The position numbers and the translations under genes were made by a program. Shown piece by piece: positions 53,074 through 62,736 of a stretch of DNA of 64,000 nucleotides (positions are counted from its first letter, which is position 1; the number at the start of each line of letters is the position of its first letter). The stretch covers positions 3,075,454 through 3,139,453 of the forward strand of contig NZ_CP037954.1 of assembly GCF_004359195.1 (NCBI RefSeq). The letters run 5' to 3'. The notes beneath the pieces are model-generated. The model saw only the letters and a program-made list of their open reading frames with translations, was not told where the DNA came from and ran no database searches. The DNA comes from Chryseobacterium salivictor. GTDB lineage: Bacteria > Bacteroidota > Bacteroidia > Flavobacteriales > Weeksellaceae.

Positions 53074-55011
53074 TTAGTTCAAAAGAAATTCCTGCATAAA
53101 TTTAATTACCGCCAGTCTTTGAAAATCTACATTTTCTTTTTTACGGAAACCGTGGCCTTCATTTTTAGCTTCCAGATACCAAACGGTATTTCCCTGCGCT
53201 TTCAGTTTATCGCGCATCTGCATCGCCTCTGTCACCGGAACTCGTGGATCATTGGTTCCCTGGATGATGAACATTGGTTTTTTGATTTTATCTGTATTAT
53301 TGAGCGGTGCAATCCGGGTAAAAAAGGCGCTCATTTTCGGGTCACGCTCGTCACCATATTCCGCTCTTCTTAAATCACGCCGGTATTCTTCCGTATTTTT
53401 AAGGAAGGTATTAAAGTCAGAAATCCCTACGATATCGACTGAACATCTTATTTTATCGGCATATTCGTAAGCCGTTGCCAAGGTCATAAAACCACCGTAA
53501 CTGCCACCCATAATCATGATTCTGTCTTTATCCAGTTCCGGTTGTTTCGCGATCCAGTCCAGTAAAGCACCGATATCCTGCACAGAATTCATTCGGTTGA
53601 AACCGTTGTCACTCGCGATATATGTTTTACCAAAACCTGAAGATCCACGAACATTCGGGTAAATCAGCGCAACGCCCATTTCATTGGTGTAATAATTATT
53701 GGCGCCTAAAGAGGAAGCCATCGACTGACCTTCCGGGCCACCATGAATATTGATCAACACCGGTCTTTTTCCTGTAAATTTATTGGAAGCAGGATAATAA
53801 AATCCGGAAATTTTCATCTTGTCAAAACTCGTCCATTCGATGAGCTTGGGCTGTGCCATATCGCTTTTCTGCATTTCGCCCTGTTCGCTGTCTGTCCATC
53901 TTTCGATTTTTTTCGAGGCTAAGTCTAAGCGGTAAATATCTGAGGAAGAATCATAAGTTGACTGTGAGAAAAAGAGGGATTTTCCGTCGTCTGTAAATTC
54001 TATATTATTGATTAATCCAATGGGTAAACCTTTTATTTCTGAATATTTTTTGGTTGCAGTATCCATTAAATATAACTTATTCAAACCACTTTCATTGGTT
54101 TCGAAAACAATTTTCGATTGGTCTTTTGATAACGTGTAATCAGAAACTTCCCAGGGAATATCAGTGGTGAAATAGGTGATCTTTTTCGTTTTTAAATTCA
54201 TTAAAGCCAAACGGTCAAACTCATTATCCCGGTCGGTAACGTACCAGATCTCGTCTGGGTTTTTAGCAAATTTCGCGCTGCTCTGAACGATCTGTTTTTC
54301 AGTTCTATCGGTAATCGGATCGAGCTTTTTGGTTTCTGTGTCTAATAAATACAGATAAGATTCGTTCGCCGAAACATATTCGCTGACGATAAGTTTTTTG
54401 CCGTCCGCTGAAATATCGCTGATTCCCCAGCCGCCGCCTTTCAATTCCAGAATCAATTGGGTTTCGTTGGGTTTCAATGGATTCATGAAATAAATATCGC
54501 GGTCGCCGCCATTTCTTTTAGTGGAAGAAAAGTAGAAACCGGAACCGTCTTTTTTCCAGCGCATTCCGCCGTTTTGGGACCTACCGCCATCAGTTAACAA
54601 TGTAGATTCCATGGTGTTTAAATCCAGTCTGAAGAGTTGTCCGAATTCATTTCCGCCCATATCTTTGGAATACACCAAATATTTTCCTTTCGTCGGTTCA
54701 TAATCTGCAGAATTCACCGGTTCATCAAAGAAGGTGATCTGTTTTCGGTTTCCCAAAGGTTGCGACAAATGATGCAGCTGATTGGTAGAAGCAAATCGGG
54801 TAACCATGATCAATTCTTTTCCGTTGGGATGAATTGCGGTAAAGTTCGCTCCTCTGCTTTCCGAATATTTCTTGATTTTTTCGTTTAAACTTTTCGGAAT
54901 CGCGGGAATATTCTCCGTTATTAAATTCTCATTAGGAACGACAATATCGTTTTTAGTTTGAGCAAAAAATGCGGCTCCAGTCAACAAAAAAACCGGAATA
55001 AAAGATTTCAT
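53074..55011 (-). CDS. Secreted S9-family peptidase (prolyl oligopeptidase/dipeptidyl peptidase type)
   Basis: A 645-aa exported serine peptidase. The signal peptide is MKSFIPVFLLTGAAFFAQ. A seven-bladed propeller-like region follows (repeated WD40-like units such as GMRWKKDGSGFYFSSTKRNG and GGWGISDISADGKKLIVSEY). The alpha/beta-hydrolase domain has INIHGGPEGQ, the nucleophile GGSYGG (Ser504), GTNDPRVP (Asp) and EGHGF (His). An ATG two codons upstream (55017) is equally possible. Convergent with nothing; the patatin gene lies 79 bp downstream on the same strand. Confidence 0.93.
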   Translation of the reverse strand: MKSFIPVFLLTGAAFFAQTKNDIVVPNENLITENIPAIPKSLNEKIKKYSESRGANFTAIHPNGKELIMVTRFASTNQLHHLSQPLGNRKQITFFDEPVNSADYEPTKGKYLVYSKDMGGNEFGQLFRLDLNTMESTLLTDGGRSQNGGMRWKKDGSGFYFSSTKRNGGDRDIYFMNPLKPNETQLILELKGGGWGISDISADGKKLIVSEYVSANESYLYLLDTETKKLDPITDRTEKQIVQSSAKFAKNPDEIWYVTDRDNEFDRLALMNLKTKKITYFTTDIPWEVSDYTLSKDQSKIVFETNESGLNKLYLMDTATKKYSEIKGLPIGLINNIEFTDDGKSLFFSQSTYDSSSDIYRLDLASKKIERWTDSEQGEMQKSDMAQPKLIEWTSFDKMKISGFYYPASNKFTGKRPVLINIHGGPEGQSMASSLGANNYYTNEMGVALIYPNVRGSSGFGKTYIASDNGFNRMNSVQDIGALLDWIAKQPELDKDRIMIMGGSYGGFMTLATAYEYADKIRCSVDIVGISDFNTFLKNTEEYRRDLRRAEYGDERDPKMSAFFTRIAPLNNTDKIKKPMFIIQGTNDPRVPVTEAMQMRDKLKAQGNTVWYLEAKNEGHGFRKKENVDFQRLAVIKFMQEFLLN

Positions 55012-55259
55012 GTGCATATATTATAATTTGAGGTCAAGATAGGAATTTTTGGGAATTAAAAAAACCACAATTTGTGGTTGCGGTTTGTTTGTATTGGCTC
55101 AAAGTGGGAATGATGTGCGAGCAGGATTTGCTTTTCTATATTTCAGATTTTGTTTTCAGTATTTTGTAATATTATTGATATTTCATTATAAACACTACAA
55201 GCAATCAACTACATATACAGATAATCCACTTCAGAAATGAATGCGCAATATTGTTTTAT
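55012..55259. other. Gap upstream of the S9 peptidase
   Basis: No gene. It contains a short perfect palindrome AACCACAATTTGTGGTT (55063-55079). No consensus promoter was found. Confidence 0.5.
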
Positions 55260-55406
55260 CATTTCTGCAATGTGCGGAACCATTTCTGCACCTTGCGAAA
55301 CCATTTCTACACCTTGAGGAGTCATTTCTACATATTGCGGAACCATTTCTACACCTTGCGGAACCATTTCTGCACGTTGCGGAATGATTTCTACAATTTG
55401 CGGAAG
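55260..55406. repeat. 21-bp minisatellite, seven units
   Basis: Seven consecutive 21-bp units of the type CATTTCTACACCTTGCGGAA plus one base, starting at 55260, 55281, 55302, 55323, 55344, 55365 and 55386. No unit has an insertion or deletion. Read on the - strand they give the heptapeptide EMVPQGV and variants inside a GTG-started frame of 98 codons (55505-55209). That frame lacks an ATG and known domains, so I do not call it a gene, but the kept reading frame deserves a check. Confidence 0.88.
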
Positions 55407-55527
55407 AGTTTTCACCTCATTTTTATTGATTCCTATTTGCGCCGTTGTGGGCTTTGCAAAGAATCCCGGCAGAAAGCGCTGTGAATTTATTGATGATCCC
55501 TCCACTTAAAACAGTTGCCCAAACAAA

Positions 55528-55552
55528 AAACTCCAGCAAATCACTGGAGTTT
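55528..55552 (-). terminator. Terminator of the lpd gene
   Basis: AAACTCCAG (55528-55536) pairs with CTGGAGTTT (55544-55552) around a 7-nt loop, with an A-run on the left giving U on the leftward transcript. Confidence 0.85.
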
Positions 55553-55575
55553 TATATAATTATATTTCGTTGAGT

Positions 55576-56967
55576 TTAGATGTGAATCACTTCGCCATAA
55601 GCGGCGGCAACCGCTTCCATCACAGCTTCGGAAATCGTTGGATGTGGGTGAATCGCTTTCAACACTTCGTGACCGGTAGTTTCTAATTTACGCGCTACAA
55701 CTGCTTCAGCAATCATATCGGTAACGCCGTCGCCCACCATGTGACAACCTAACCATTCGCCGTATTTGGCATCGAAGATCACTTTGATGAAACCATCGGT
55801 ATCTCCGTTGGCAGTGGCTTTTCCGGAAGCTGAGAAAGGGAATTTACCCACTTTCAGTTCGTAACCTTTTTCTTTTGCTTGCTTCTCGGTTAAACCAACA
55901 GACGCGATTTCTGGATGACAGTACGTACATCCCGGAACGTTTCCATAATCGATCTTTTCTACGTGAAGACCTTTGATTTTTTCCACACAGGTAATTCCTT
56001 CCGCAGACGCAACGTGTGCTAAAGCTTGTGTCGCCAAAATATCACCAATTGCGTAATATCCCGGAACAGAAGTTTCGTACCATTCGTTCACCAAAACTTT
56101 TCCTTTATCAGTCTGGATTCCTACTTCTTCGAAACCTTGACCTTCAATATTGGAAGCGATTCCAACAGCTGAAAGTAAAATATCTGCTTCTAAAGTAATA
56201 TTTCCGGTTGCTGTTTTCACGGTTGCTTTTACGCCGTTTCCAGAAGTATCAACCGATTCTACGGAAGCGTTGGTCATGATTTCAATCCCCGATTTTTTCA
56301 GAGATTTCTCTACGTGTTTTGAAGTATCTTCGTCTTCAACAGGAAGAATATTTGGCATGAATTCCACTACGGTCACTTTCGTTCCCATGGTGTTATAAAA
56401 ATCAGCGAACTCAATTCCGATGGCACCTGAACCAACTACGATCATTGATTTTGGTTGCTCAGGAAGATTCAATGCCTGTCTGTATCCAATCACTTTTTTT
56501 CCATCCTGTGGAAGATTCGGCAATTCTCTGGAACGCGCTCCGGTTGCGATAATAATATGTTGCCCTGAATATTCAGTTGCTTTTCCGTCTTTATCGGTTA
56601 CCGAAACTTTTTTGCCTTTTTGAACTTTCGCAGTTCCCATGATGACATCGATTTTGTTTTTCTTCATCAGAAAAGCGATTCCACCACTCATTTTGGTGGC
56701 AACTCCTCTACTTCTCTGGATGACTTTAGAAAAATCAAAACCTGGATTTTCTACTTTATTTAAACCGTATTGTTCGGCCTGTTGCAAATATTTAAAAACG
56801 TGCGCGGATTTCAGCAATGCTTTGGTTGGGATACAACCCCAGTTCAAGCAAATTCCGCCCAGATTTTCTTTTTCGATAATGGCCGTTTTGAAACCTAACT
56901 GTGCGGCTCTGATTGCCGTAACGTAACCACCAGGACCACTTCCGATGACAATAATATCGTAGTTCAT
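55576..56967 (-). CDS. lpdA: Dihydrolipoyl dehydrogenase (E3)
   Basis: A 463-aa flavoprotein that re-oxidises dihydrolipoamide for 2-oxo acid dehydrogenase complexes and the glycine cleavage system. It has an FAD motif GSGPGGY (9-15), redox disulfide Cys40 and Cys45 (GGICLNWGCIPTK), NAD motif VGSGAIGIEFA, AIGDI and the C-terminal HPHPTISEAVMEA with His and Glu of the active site. Length and order are standard. A fused E1 gene of a branched-chain or pyruvate-type complex lies 650 bp upstream on the same strand, which fits a shared complex. No E2 is seen here. Confidence 0.95.
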   Translation of the reverse strand: MNYDIIVIGSGPGGYVTAIRAAQLGFKTAIIEKENLGGICLNWGCIPTKALLKSAHVFKYLQQAEQYGLNKVENPGFDFSKVIQRSRGVATKMSGGIAFLMKKNKIDVIMGTAKVQKGKKVSVTDKDGKATEYSGQHIIIATGARSRELPNLPQDGKKVIGYRQALNLPEQPKSMIVVGSGAIGIEFADFYNTMGTKVTVVEFMPNILPVEDEDTSKHVEKSLKKSGIEIMTNASVESVDTSGNGVKATVKTATGNITLEADILLSAVGIASNIEGQGFEEVGIQTDKGKVLVNEWYETSVPGYYAIGDILATQALAHVASAEGITCVEKIKGLHVEKIDYGNVPGCTYCHPEIASVGLTEKQAKEKGYELKVGKFPFSASGKATANGDTDGFIKVIFDAKYGEWLGCHMVGDGVTDMIAEAVVARKLETTGHEVLKAIHPHPTISEAVMEAVAAAYGEVIHI

Positions 56968-57613
56968 TATTTAAAAATTTGATGCGAATTTACGGAAAAT
57001 TTTGCGATTTATATTTAAAGCATATCGAGGAATTAAATACCGTTAGTTTTTCACCAGAATAAACAACATTGAAGAAAAAACTATTGGATAAATATTAAGC
57101 TTTTCACCATCAGCTCCAGATTCCGCCTGATTATAATAAAGTTGTGTTTTTGTTGAGGATTTGCTTTCTCTGGAGCTTCGGTGTGTTGTAAAATCGTATC
57201 GCTTTTCTATTTCCGACAAATGTAAAGCACCCCGCCAAAACTTCCTTACGGAAAACCATAAAACAGTGATATTTTTGAGTAAAAATTAAATTTATTTTTG
57301 AAAAACAGGTAGAATAAGAGAAATGAAAATAACCAAAAAAGCTTTCCGGTAAAAGGTATTTTTACTGCAGTTTCTTTCCCGTACAGGAAATTGAGATGAA
57401 AAAACAAGGCATACAGGTAGTAATTTAATTTGAATCTTTAAAATATAAATCAAAGTTAAAAAAAACAGCGAAAAATTAATTTTCGCTGTTTTCTGTGAAT
57501 AAGTTTATATTTTTGGAGATGGAAGTTCCGGTAGCTTTCTAAATTTTACCGAAACAAAAAGTTTCAATAAAACATAATAAAGCAATAATTACTACTTAAA
57601 AATTATCCCGCTC
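56968..57613. other. 646-bp gap between lpdA and the fused E1 gene
   Basis: No gene in any frame. It contains one strong hairpin at 57462-57492. The rest shows no repeat that I can match to other loci. Confidence 0.6.
57457..57492 (-). terminator. Terminator of the fused E1 gene
   Basis: A perfect 13-bp stem AAAACAGCGAAAA (57462-57474) / TTTTCGCTGTTTT (57480-57492) with a 5-nt loop. The A-run on the left gives U on the leftward transcript. It lies about 120 bp beyond the E1 stop. Confidence 0.85.
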
Positions 57614-60043
57614 CTAAATCTTCGGGAATTTTTCAGGATTCGCTTCTGTAAACAATCCGTAAATTTTCTCGACCATATCGTCAACACTAGGTTTGCTGAA
57701 GTAATCGCCGTCACTTCCATATGGCGGACGGTGATTTTCTGCAGAAATGGTTAACGGATCGGAATCCAGGTATCTGAACGCTTTCTGTTTTTCCATAATC
57801 TGCTGAAGAATAAACGCTGAAGCTCCACCTTCTACATCTTCATCGATGATTACCAAACGGTTGGTTTTCTTCACACTTTCGGAAATTTCATGACTCAGAT
57901 CGAATGGAATTAACGACTGAATATCGATCACTTCCGCAGAAATTCCGATTTTTTCCAATTCCTGAGCGGCTTCCATGACCAATCTCCAGGTTGAACCGTA
58001 AGTAACTAAAGTAACATCTTTTCCTTCTTTCGTTACTTCAATTTTTCCTACCGGAACGGTAAATTCTCCAAGATTATCAGGCTGCTTTTCTTTTAATCGG
58101 TAACCGTTTAAACATTCGATAATTAAAGCCGGCTCATCTGCCTGAAGCATGGTATTATAAAATCCAGCCGCTTTTGTTAAATTACGCGGAACGAGGACTA
58201 AAATCCCTTTTGAGAGATTAATAATTCCCGCCATCGGAGAACCTGAATGCCAAACTCCTTCTAATCGGTGGCCACGTGTTCTGATAATCAACGGTGCTTT
58301 TTGTCCGCCTCTGGTTCGGTATTGAACGGTTGCTAAATCGTCGCTCATTCCCTGCAGACAATACAGGATATAATCCAAATACTGGATTTCTGCAATTGGT
58401 CTTAAGCCACGCATTGCCATTCCGATTCCCTGTCCCAAAATTGTTGCTTCACGAATTCCGGTATCTGCGATTCTCAAATCGCCATATTTTTCCTGAAGGC
58501 CTTCTAAACCTTGGTTGACATCACCGATATTTCCGGCATCTTCACCAAAGATGAGTGTTTCCGGATATTTTTCAAAAATTTTATCGAAATTATTTCTGAC
58601 GACTACTCTGCCGTCGACCGTTTCCGAAGCGTCAGAAAATACGGGTGCAACTTCTTTGACATTGGTTGCTTTCCATTCTGACTGAGAATATAAATGAGAA
58701 GAATAGTTGTCTTTTTCCACTGCGAAAATCTCTTCAAATTTTTTATGAAGATTTTGTCTTTCTGAAGTTTGATATGCTCTTGTCAACAATAAAGATTTTC
58801 TCACCAAATGGAAAATATCTTTTTTCGCTACAGAAATCACTTTATTGAATTTTTCTAATTCTGCGGCAACTTCAATATTTTGAGATTTTAAATTTTCAAC
58901 CAAAGGAAGAACAGTTTCTTTTAAATCCTGAATCGTTTTCTGATAATTTTCCCATGCTTTTTTCTGACCGTCTTTCACAAATTTCTTCGCTTCCGAATCA
59001 ATTTTCTCTAATTCTTCAACGGTTGCTAACTGTTGTTCACTGCCTTCAATTTCAATCGAATAATCCAGGATCCATTCTTTAAATTTTACCAAACCATCGT
59101 AATCCCCTTCCCATTTCAGGCGGTTTTCATCTTTATATCTTTCATGTGAACCGGAAGTTGAATGTCCTTGCGGTTGCGTAACTTCGATAACATGTACTAC
59201 AACAGGAACACTTTCTGTTCTTGCAAAATGTTCTGCGCGTGCATAAGCATCTAATAAGGAAGGATAATCCCACGCTTTTACCTGAATAATTTCACAACCC
59301 TGATTTTCACCTTCTTTTCTTTGGAAACCTGAAAGCATTTCGGCGATATCCGCTTTGGCTCTTTGGTTGTGTGTAGGAACCGAGATTCCGTACCCGTCAT
59401 CCCAAATCGAAGTAATCATCGGAACCTGCAAAGCGCAGGCAGCATTTAAGGTTTCCCAAAAATGCCCTTCTGCCGTTGAGGCATCACCAATTGTTCCGAA
59501 CGCGACCTCATTTCCTTTATATGAAAATTTTTCTGAACCAGCGAATTCAACAGTTTTATAAACTTTCGAAGCCAGCGCCAATCCTAATAATCTTGGCATT
59601 TGTCCGGCGGTAGGAGAAATATCAGAGGATATGTTTTTTTGTTTTGTTAAGTCTTTCCAACTTCCATCTTCATTCAAACTTCTGGTGGAGTAATGGCCGT
59701 TCATTTGTCGACCCGCAGAAGCTGGTTCACGCTCAATGCTCGTATCTGCATATAATTGGGCGAAAAAATTCTCAACCGTTATGGCACCAATGGCGTATGC
59801 AAAAGTCTGGTCACGGTAATATCCCGACCGGAAATCGCCATCTTTAAAAACCTTTGCCATGGCCAATTGCGGCAATTCTTTACCGTCTCCAAAGATTCCG
59901 AATTTTGCTTTTCCCGTCAACACTTCCCTTCTTCCGAGGTAAGACATTTCTCTGGAAATTCTGCCCAGTTTATAATCTTCTAAGATTTGGTTTTTAAAGT
60001 CCTGAAAAGTAATCTGCTGAGTTTCAATATAGGTCGTTTCCAT
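57614..60043 (-). CDS. 2-oxo acid dehydrogenase E1, fused alpha and beta subunits
   Basis: An 809-aa thiamine diphosphate enzyme. The first half is E1 alpha: ELPQLAMAKVFKDGDFRSGY, the TPP motif GDASTAEGHFWETLNAA, and HSTSGSHERYKDE in the phosphorylation-loop position. After a helical linker (about 340-450) comes E1 beta with FGEDAGNIGDVNQGLEGLQ, ADTGIREATILGQGIGMAMR and YLDYILYCLQGMSDD. Bacteroidetes commonly carry this fusion; it is usually assigned to branched-chain 2-oxoisovalerate, though pyruvate is possible. A -7 box TATCTTTG (60067-60060) precedes the start by 17 bp. Confidence 0.93.
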   Translation of the reverse strand: METTYIETQQITFQDFKNQILEDYKLGRISREMSYLGRREVLTGKAKFGIFGDGKELPQLAMAKVFKDGDFRSGYYRDQTFAYAIGAITVENFFAQLYADTSIEREPASAGRQMNGHYSTRSLNEDGSWKDLTKQKNISSDISPTAGQMPRLLGLALASKVYKTVEFAGSEKFSYKGNEVAFGTIGDASTAEGHFWETLNAACALQVPMITSIWDDGYGISVPTHNQRAKADIAEMLSGFQRKEGENQGCEIIQVKAWDYPSLLDAYARAEHFARTESVPVVVHVIEVTQPQGHSTSGSHERYKDENRLKWEGDYDGLVKFKEWILDYSIEIEGSEQQLATVEELEKIDSEAKKFVKDGQKKAWENYQKTIQDLKETVLPLVENLKSQNIEVAAELEKFNKVISVAKKDIFHLVRKSLLLTRAYQTSERQNLHKKFEEIFAVEKDNYSSHLYSQSEWKATNVKEVAPVFSDASETVDGRVVVRNNFDKIFEKYPETLIFGEDAGNIGDVNQGLEGLQEKYGDLRIADTGIREATILGQGIGMAMRGLRPIAEIQYLDYILYCLQGMSDDLATVQYRTRGGQKAPLIIRTRGHRLEGVWHSGSPMAGIINLSKGILVLVPRNLTKAAGFYNTMLQADEPALIIECLNGYRLKEKQPDNLGEFTVPVGKIEVTKEGKDVTLVTYGSTWRLVMEAAQELEKIGISAEVIDIQSLIPFDLSHEISESVKKTNRLVIIDEDVEGGASAFILQQIMEKQKAFRYLDSDPLTISAENHRPPYGSDGDYFSKPSVDDMVEKIYGLFTEANPEKFPKI

Positions 60044-60059
60044 AAAAGCTGAATTTTCA

Positions 60060-60067
60060 CAAAGATA
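60060..60067 (-). promoter_or_regulatory. Predicted -7 box of the fused E1 gene
   Basis: TATCTTTG on the - strand fits TAnnTTTG exactly and would give a leader of about 10 nt. No TTTG is seen at the -33 position. Confidence 0.55.
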
Positions 60068-60398
60068 AATAAATGAATTGAATTTTTAAAATTTGAATTT
60101 TATTTTTTGATAATATTCTATTTTTACTGACGCTTTTTTATAAATTTGACAATCAGTATGTTGAACATATCACGTTAAATAGTGACAAAAATCACATCAA
60201 TTCTTAAAAAGATTCCTGTATTGATTTGCTTTTTTTTAAAATGTCAATACTGTATTAGGAATCACCAGACCTGTTGCTTGATTTTAATTGATGAAATTGT
60301 GACTATTGCAAGTCTTTGTCCTTTTATGACAAACTAGGTGTGCATTAAAGAAAAGTTAAATCCCATTTAAAATAAAATACAAAGTATCCTCAAAACAA
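60068..60398. other. 330-bp A/T-rich gap
   Basis: No gene, repeat or hairpin was recognised between the fused E1 promoter and the terminator of the small lipoprotein gene. Confidence 0.5.
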
Positions 60399-60426
60399 TT
60401 CTTCCGCGAATAAATCCGCGGAAGAA
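60399..60426 (-). terminator. Terminator of the small lipoprotein gene
   Basis: A perfect 10-bp G/C-rich stem TTCTTCCGCG (60399-60408) / CGCGGAAGAA (60417-60426) with an 8-nt loop, and a T-rich stretch on the leftward side. Confidence 0.75.
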
Positions 60427-60467
60427 CCAACACAAATGATGAAAAAAAAATTATTTAGTTTAGGGGG

Positions 60468-60698
60468 TTACTTTTTTGGGGGAGGCACAAGCTCTCCATC
60501 TAGTTCTGAAGCTATATCATTAGCTGTTTGCGTATTTAATGCACCTTCATTATCTTGTTGTAATAAAACAGTTGTAGAATCCTGGACTCTCTGTAAAGTT
60601 GCTGCTTCTTCCGGTGATAATACATCGTCTGACTGTCTGCATGATTGTAATGTAATTGTAGTAAAAACTACTGCTGCGATAAGTGCAAATTTTTTCAT
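60468..60698 (-). CDS. Small lipoprotein of unknown function
   Basis: A 76-aa protein. The signal peptide has a lipobox (MKKFALIAAVVFTTITLQSC, Cys at 20) followed by an acidic, Gln/Asp/Glu-rich mature part (RQSDDVLSPEEAATLQRVQD) ending in VPPPKK. The family is unknown. I use the ATG at 60698; an upstream ATG at 60752 would bury the signal. A TACATTTG -7 box lies 15 bp before the start. The AraC-type regulator is divergent, 184 bp away. Confidence 0.8.
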   Translation of the reverse strand: MKKFALIAAVVFTTITLQSCRQSDDVLSPEEAATLQRVQDSTTVLLQQDNEGALNTQTANDIASELDGELVPPPKK

Positions 60699-60712
60699 TC
60701 GTTTAATTTTTA

Positions 60713-60744
60713 CAAATGTATTGTGGAATGCAGTTATGAACCAA
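60713..60744 (-). promoter_or_regulatory. Predicted promoter of the small lipoprotein gene
   Basis: TACATTTG (60720-60713) fits the -7 box. TTGG (60744-60741) at a 20-bp spacer is a fair -33 element. Confidence 0.6.
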
Positions 60745-60882
60745 TAAAACAAACCGTTAGTTTATAAAAAATGACAAGCAAATTATAAATTAAGTACTGG
60801 TTTTTAAAAAAAATAGCAGTATTATTGTAAAACAAATGACTTAAAATATCTTATATCATTACTAATCACTTCATTAAGGTTT

Positions 60883-62601
60883 ATGCAGCTGAAATACACT
60901 TTCCCTCTTTTTTTTCTTTTTCACTTGTTTTTTTTATCAAATTTTCATGCTCAAAGTCTATCAAAATCCGATTTAAGTAATGAGGAAATTGAAAAAATGA
61001 TAGATGATTACAATAGCAATCCTGCAAAAAGATGGGAACTCATAACTTTCTACATTAAAAAATCTAAAAAAGACCAGAATATCGAAGCCCTTTTTTACGC
61101 ATACCGATATGCTAGTATTGCCAGTACTTATCCTCTAAATATAAAATACGCAGATAGTGCGTTGAGTACTGCAAAAAAATCAGAGATAAAAAAGACAATA
61201 TTAGATGCTTACCTTAATAGGGGTAATATTAATATGTCTGAAGAATTTTATGAAAAAGCACTAGATGACATTTTAGTAGCCAACAAATTATCTCAGGAAT
61301 ATGGAAATGATTATATTTTTAATAAAACGATCTATTATATCGCTCAAAATAAAATTTACCTCGGGCAGTACGAAGATGCCAATAAAGAGCTTATCGTATG
61401 TTTAAAATTCTTTAAAGAAAATTTGCACAATAAAAAATCTTTAGGAAAAAATTATCAAGTCTATTATATTTATTCTTTACTGAGTCTCATTGATTCCAAT
61501 ACAAAAATTGGAAAATTTAAAGAAAACAAAACGCTTTTGAAAGAAGCCTTTGATTACCTGAAAGAAAACAAGCTCAATCAGTACATTCCTTATTTTATTT
61601 CCTCGGAAGGCACTGATGCGTATTATTCCAACAATTATGAGACTGCCATTTCCAAACTTTCTGAAGCCATTCAATTATATAATGATCAGTGGCAGCATAA
61701 TACCGAAGTTTTCTATTTGGGACTTTCTTATTGGCATATTGGCAAAAAAAAATTGGCGGTAAAATATCTGGAGGAAATCGATAAATATTATACCAAAACC
61801 AAAAAGCTGGATCCGCAGTTCAGATCTGCTTATGAGATCCTGATTAAATATTATAATTCCGTCGGAAATACAGAAAAGCAACTGGAGTACATTAATAAAC
61901 TAATGATCCTGGACAGATCTTACGAGAAAAACTACAAATATCTTTATGGAAGGATCGTTAAAGAATATGATACCAAAAAATTAGTATCAGAAAAAAACAG
62001 GATTGAAAGTACGCTTAAAAACCAAAGAATTATTTTTGTGGCTTTATTTATAATTTTGGTGTTTGTTTTTCTGTTTTTTGGTTTCCGTATTCAAAAGGAA
62101 AAACAAAATTATAAAAAGAGATTCGAAGAAATTATTGCCCAACAAAATAGAAGTAATACCACACAAGAAAAACTAATTCCAGATTCTCCTGACTACAAGC
62201 AGAAATTCGATTATGAGTTTTACAATAAAATAGCTGGACTCAATCCAATTTTTGTCGAAAATATTTTAAAGCAACTGGAACTTTTTGAAAATGAAAATAA
62301 ATTTCTGGATTCACAGGTTTCGCAAAAATCTTTGAGTGAAGAGTTGGGAACAAACTCCACTTATTTTTCAAAAATCATCAATACCTATAAAGGGAAAAAT
62401 TTTGCAGTTTATATTAGCGATCTCCGGTTAGATTATATTATTGATCATCTTAAAAATGATGTAAAATATATCAATATGGATGTAAAGGAACTTGCCAGAA
62501 TTGCAGGATTTTCGAGTACCGAAAATTTTTCGGATAATTTCCGCAGGAAATTCGATTTAAAACCGTCTGTATTTATAAAAATGATGAAAGACAAACTGTA
62601 G
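60883..62601 (+). CDS. TPR sensor with AraC-type DNA-binding domain
   Basis: A 572-aa one-piece regulator typical of Bacteroidetes. The signal or anchor segment is at 1-24. A periplasmic TPR-like helical region spans about 30-360 (units such as AYLNRGNINMSEEFYEKALD and YYIAQNKIYLGQYEDANKEL). One membrane helix (IIFVALFIILVFVFLFFGF, about 382-402) and a short coiled coil follow. The C-terminal AraC-type HTH is at about 475-572 (QKSLSEELGTNSTYFSKIIN and ELARIAGFSSTENFSDNFRR). It probably senses an envelope cue and acts on a nearby promoter. The divergent lipoprotein is a candidate target. Confidence 0.9.
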   Translation: MQLKYTFPLFFLFHLFFLSNFHAQSLSKSDLSNEEIEKMIDDYNSNPAKRWELITFYIKKSKKDQNIEALFYAYRYASIASTYPLNIKYADSALSTAKKSEIKKTILDAYLNRGNINMSEEFYEKALDDILVANKLSQEYGNDYIFNKTIYYIAQNKIYLGQYEDANKELIVCLKFFKENLHNKKSLGKNYQVYYIYSLLSLIDSNTKIGKFKENKTLLKEAFDYLKENKLNQYIPYFISSEGTDAYYSNNYETAISKLSEAIQLYNDQWQHNTEVFYLGLSYWHIGKKKLAVKYLEEIDKYYTKTKKLDPQFRSAYEILIKYYNSVGNTEKQLEYINKLMILDRSYEKNYKYLYGRIVKEYDTKKLVSEKNRIESTLKNQRIIFVALFIILVFVFLFFGFRIQKEKQNYKKRFEEIIAQQNRSNTTQEKLIPDSPDYKQKFDYEFYNKIAGLNPIFVENILKQLELFENENKFLDSQVSQKSLSEELGTNSTYFSKIINTYKGKNFAVYISDLRLDYIIDHLKNDVKYINMDVKELARIAGFSSTENFSDNFRRKFDLKPSVFIKMMKDKL

Positions 62602-62660
62602 TCAATTTCCAATTCATCTTTTTCAGACGTTTTTGGATTGTAGCCGGATTTGACAATAAA

Positions 62661-62690
62661 AAATCGAAATCTTTTCCAAGATTTCGATTT
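62661..62690 (-). terminator. Terminator after the DUF2007 gene (also facing the AraC-type gene)
   Basis: A perfect 13-bp stem AAATCGAAATCTT (62661-62673) / AAGATTTCGATTT (62678-62690) with loop TTCC. The A-run on the left serves the leftward transcript best, and it may also stop the AraC-type gene. Confidence 0.82.
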
Positions 62691-62736
62691 CTGTAAAACG
62701 TAAAATTTAAAAATATGAACTTGGTTTTAGCTGTTA

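Noticed and set aside
60436..60747. 103-codon + strand frame over the small lipoprotein
   Set aside because: It is the antisense of a gene with a clear lipobox, terminator and promoter on the - strand.
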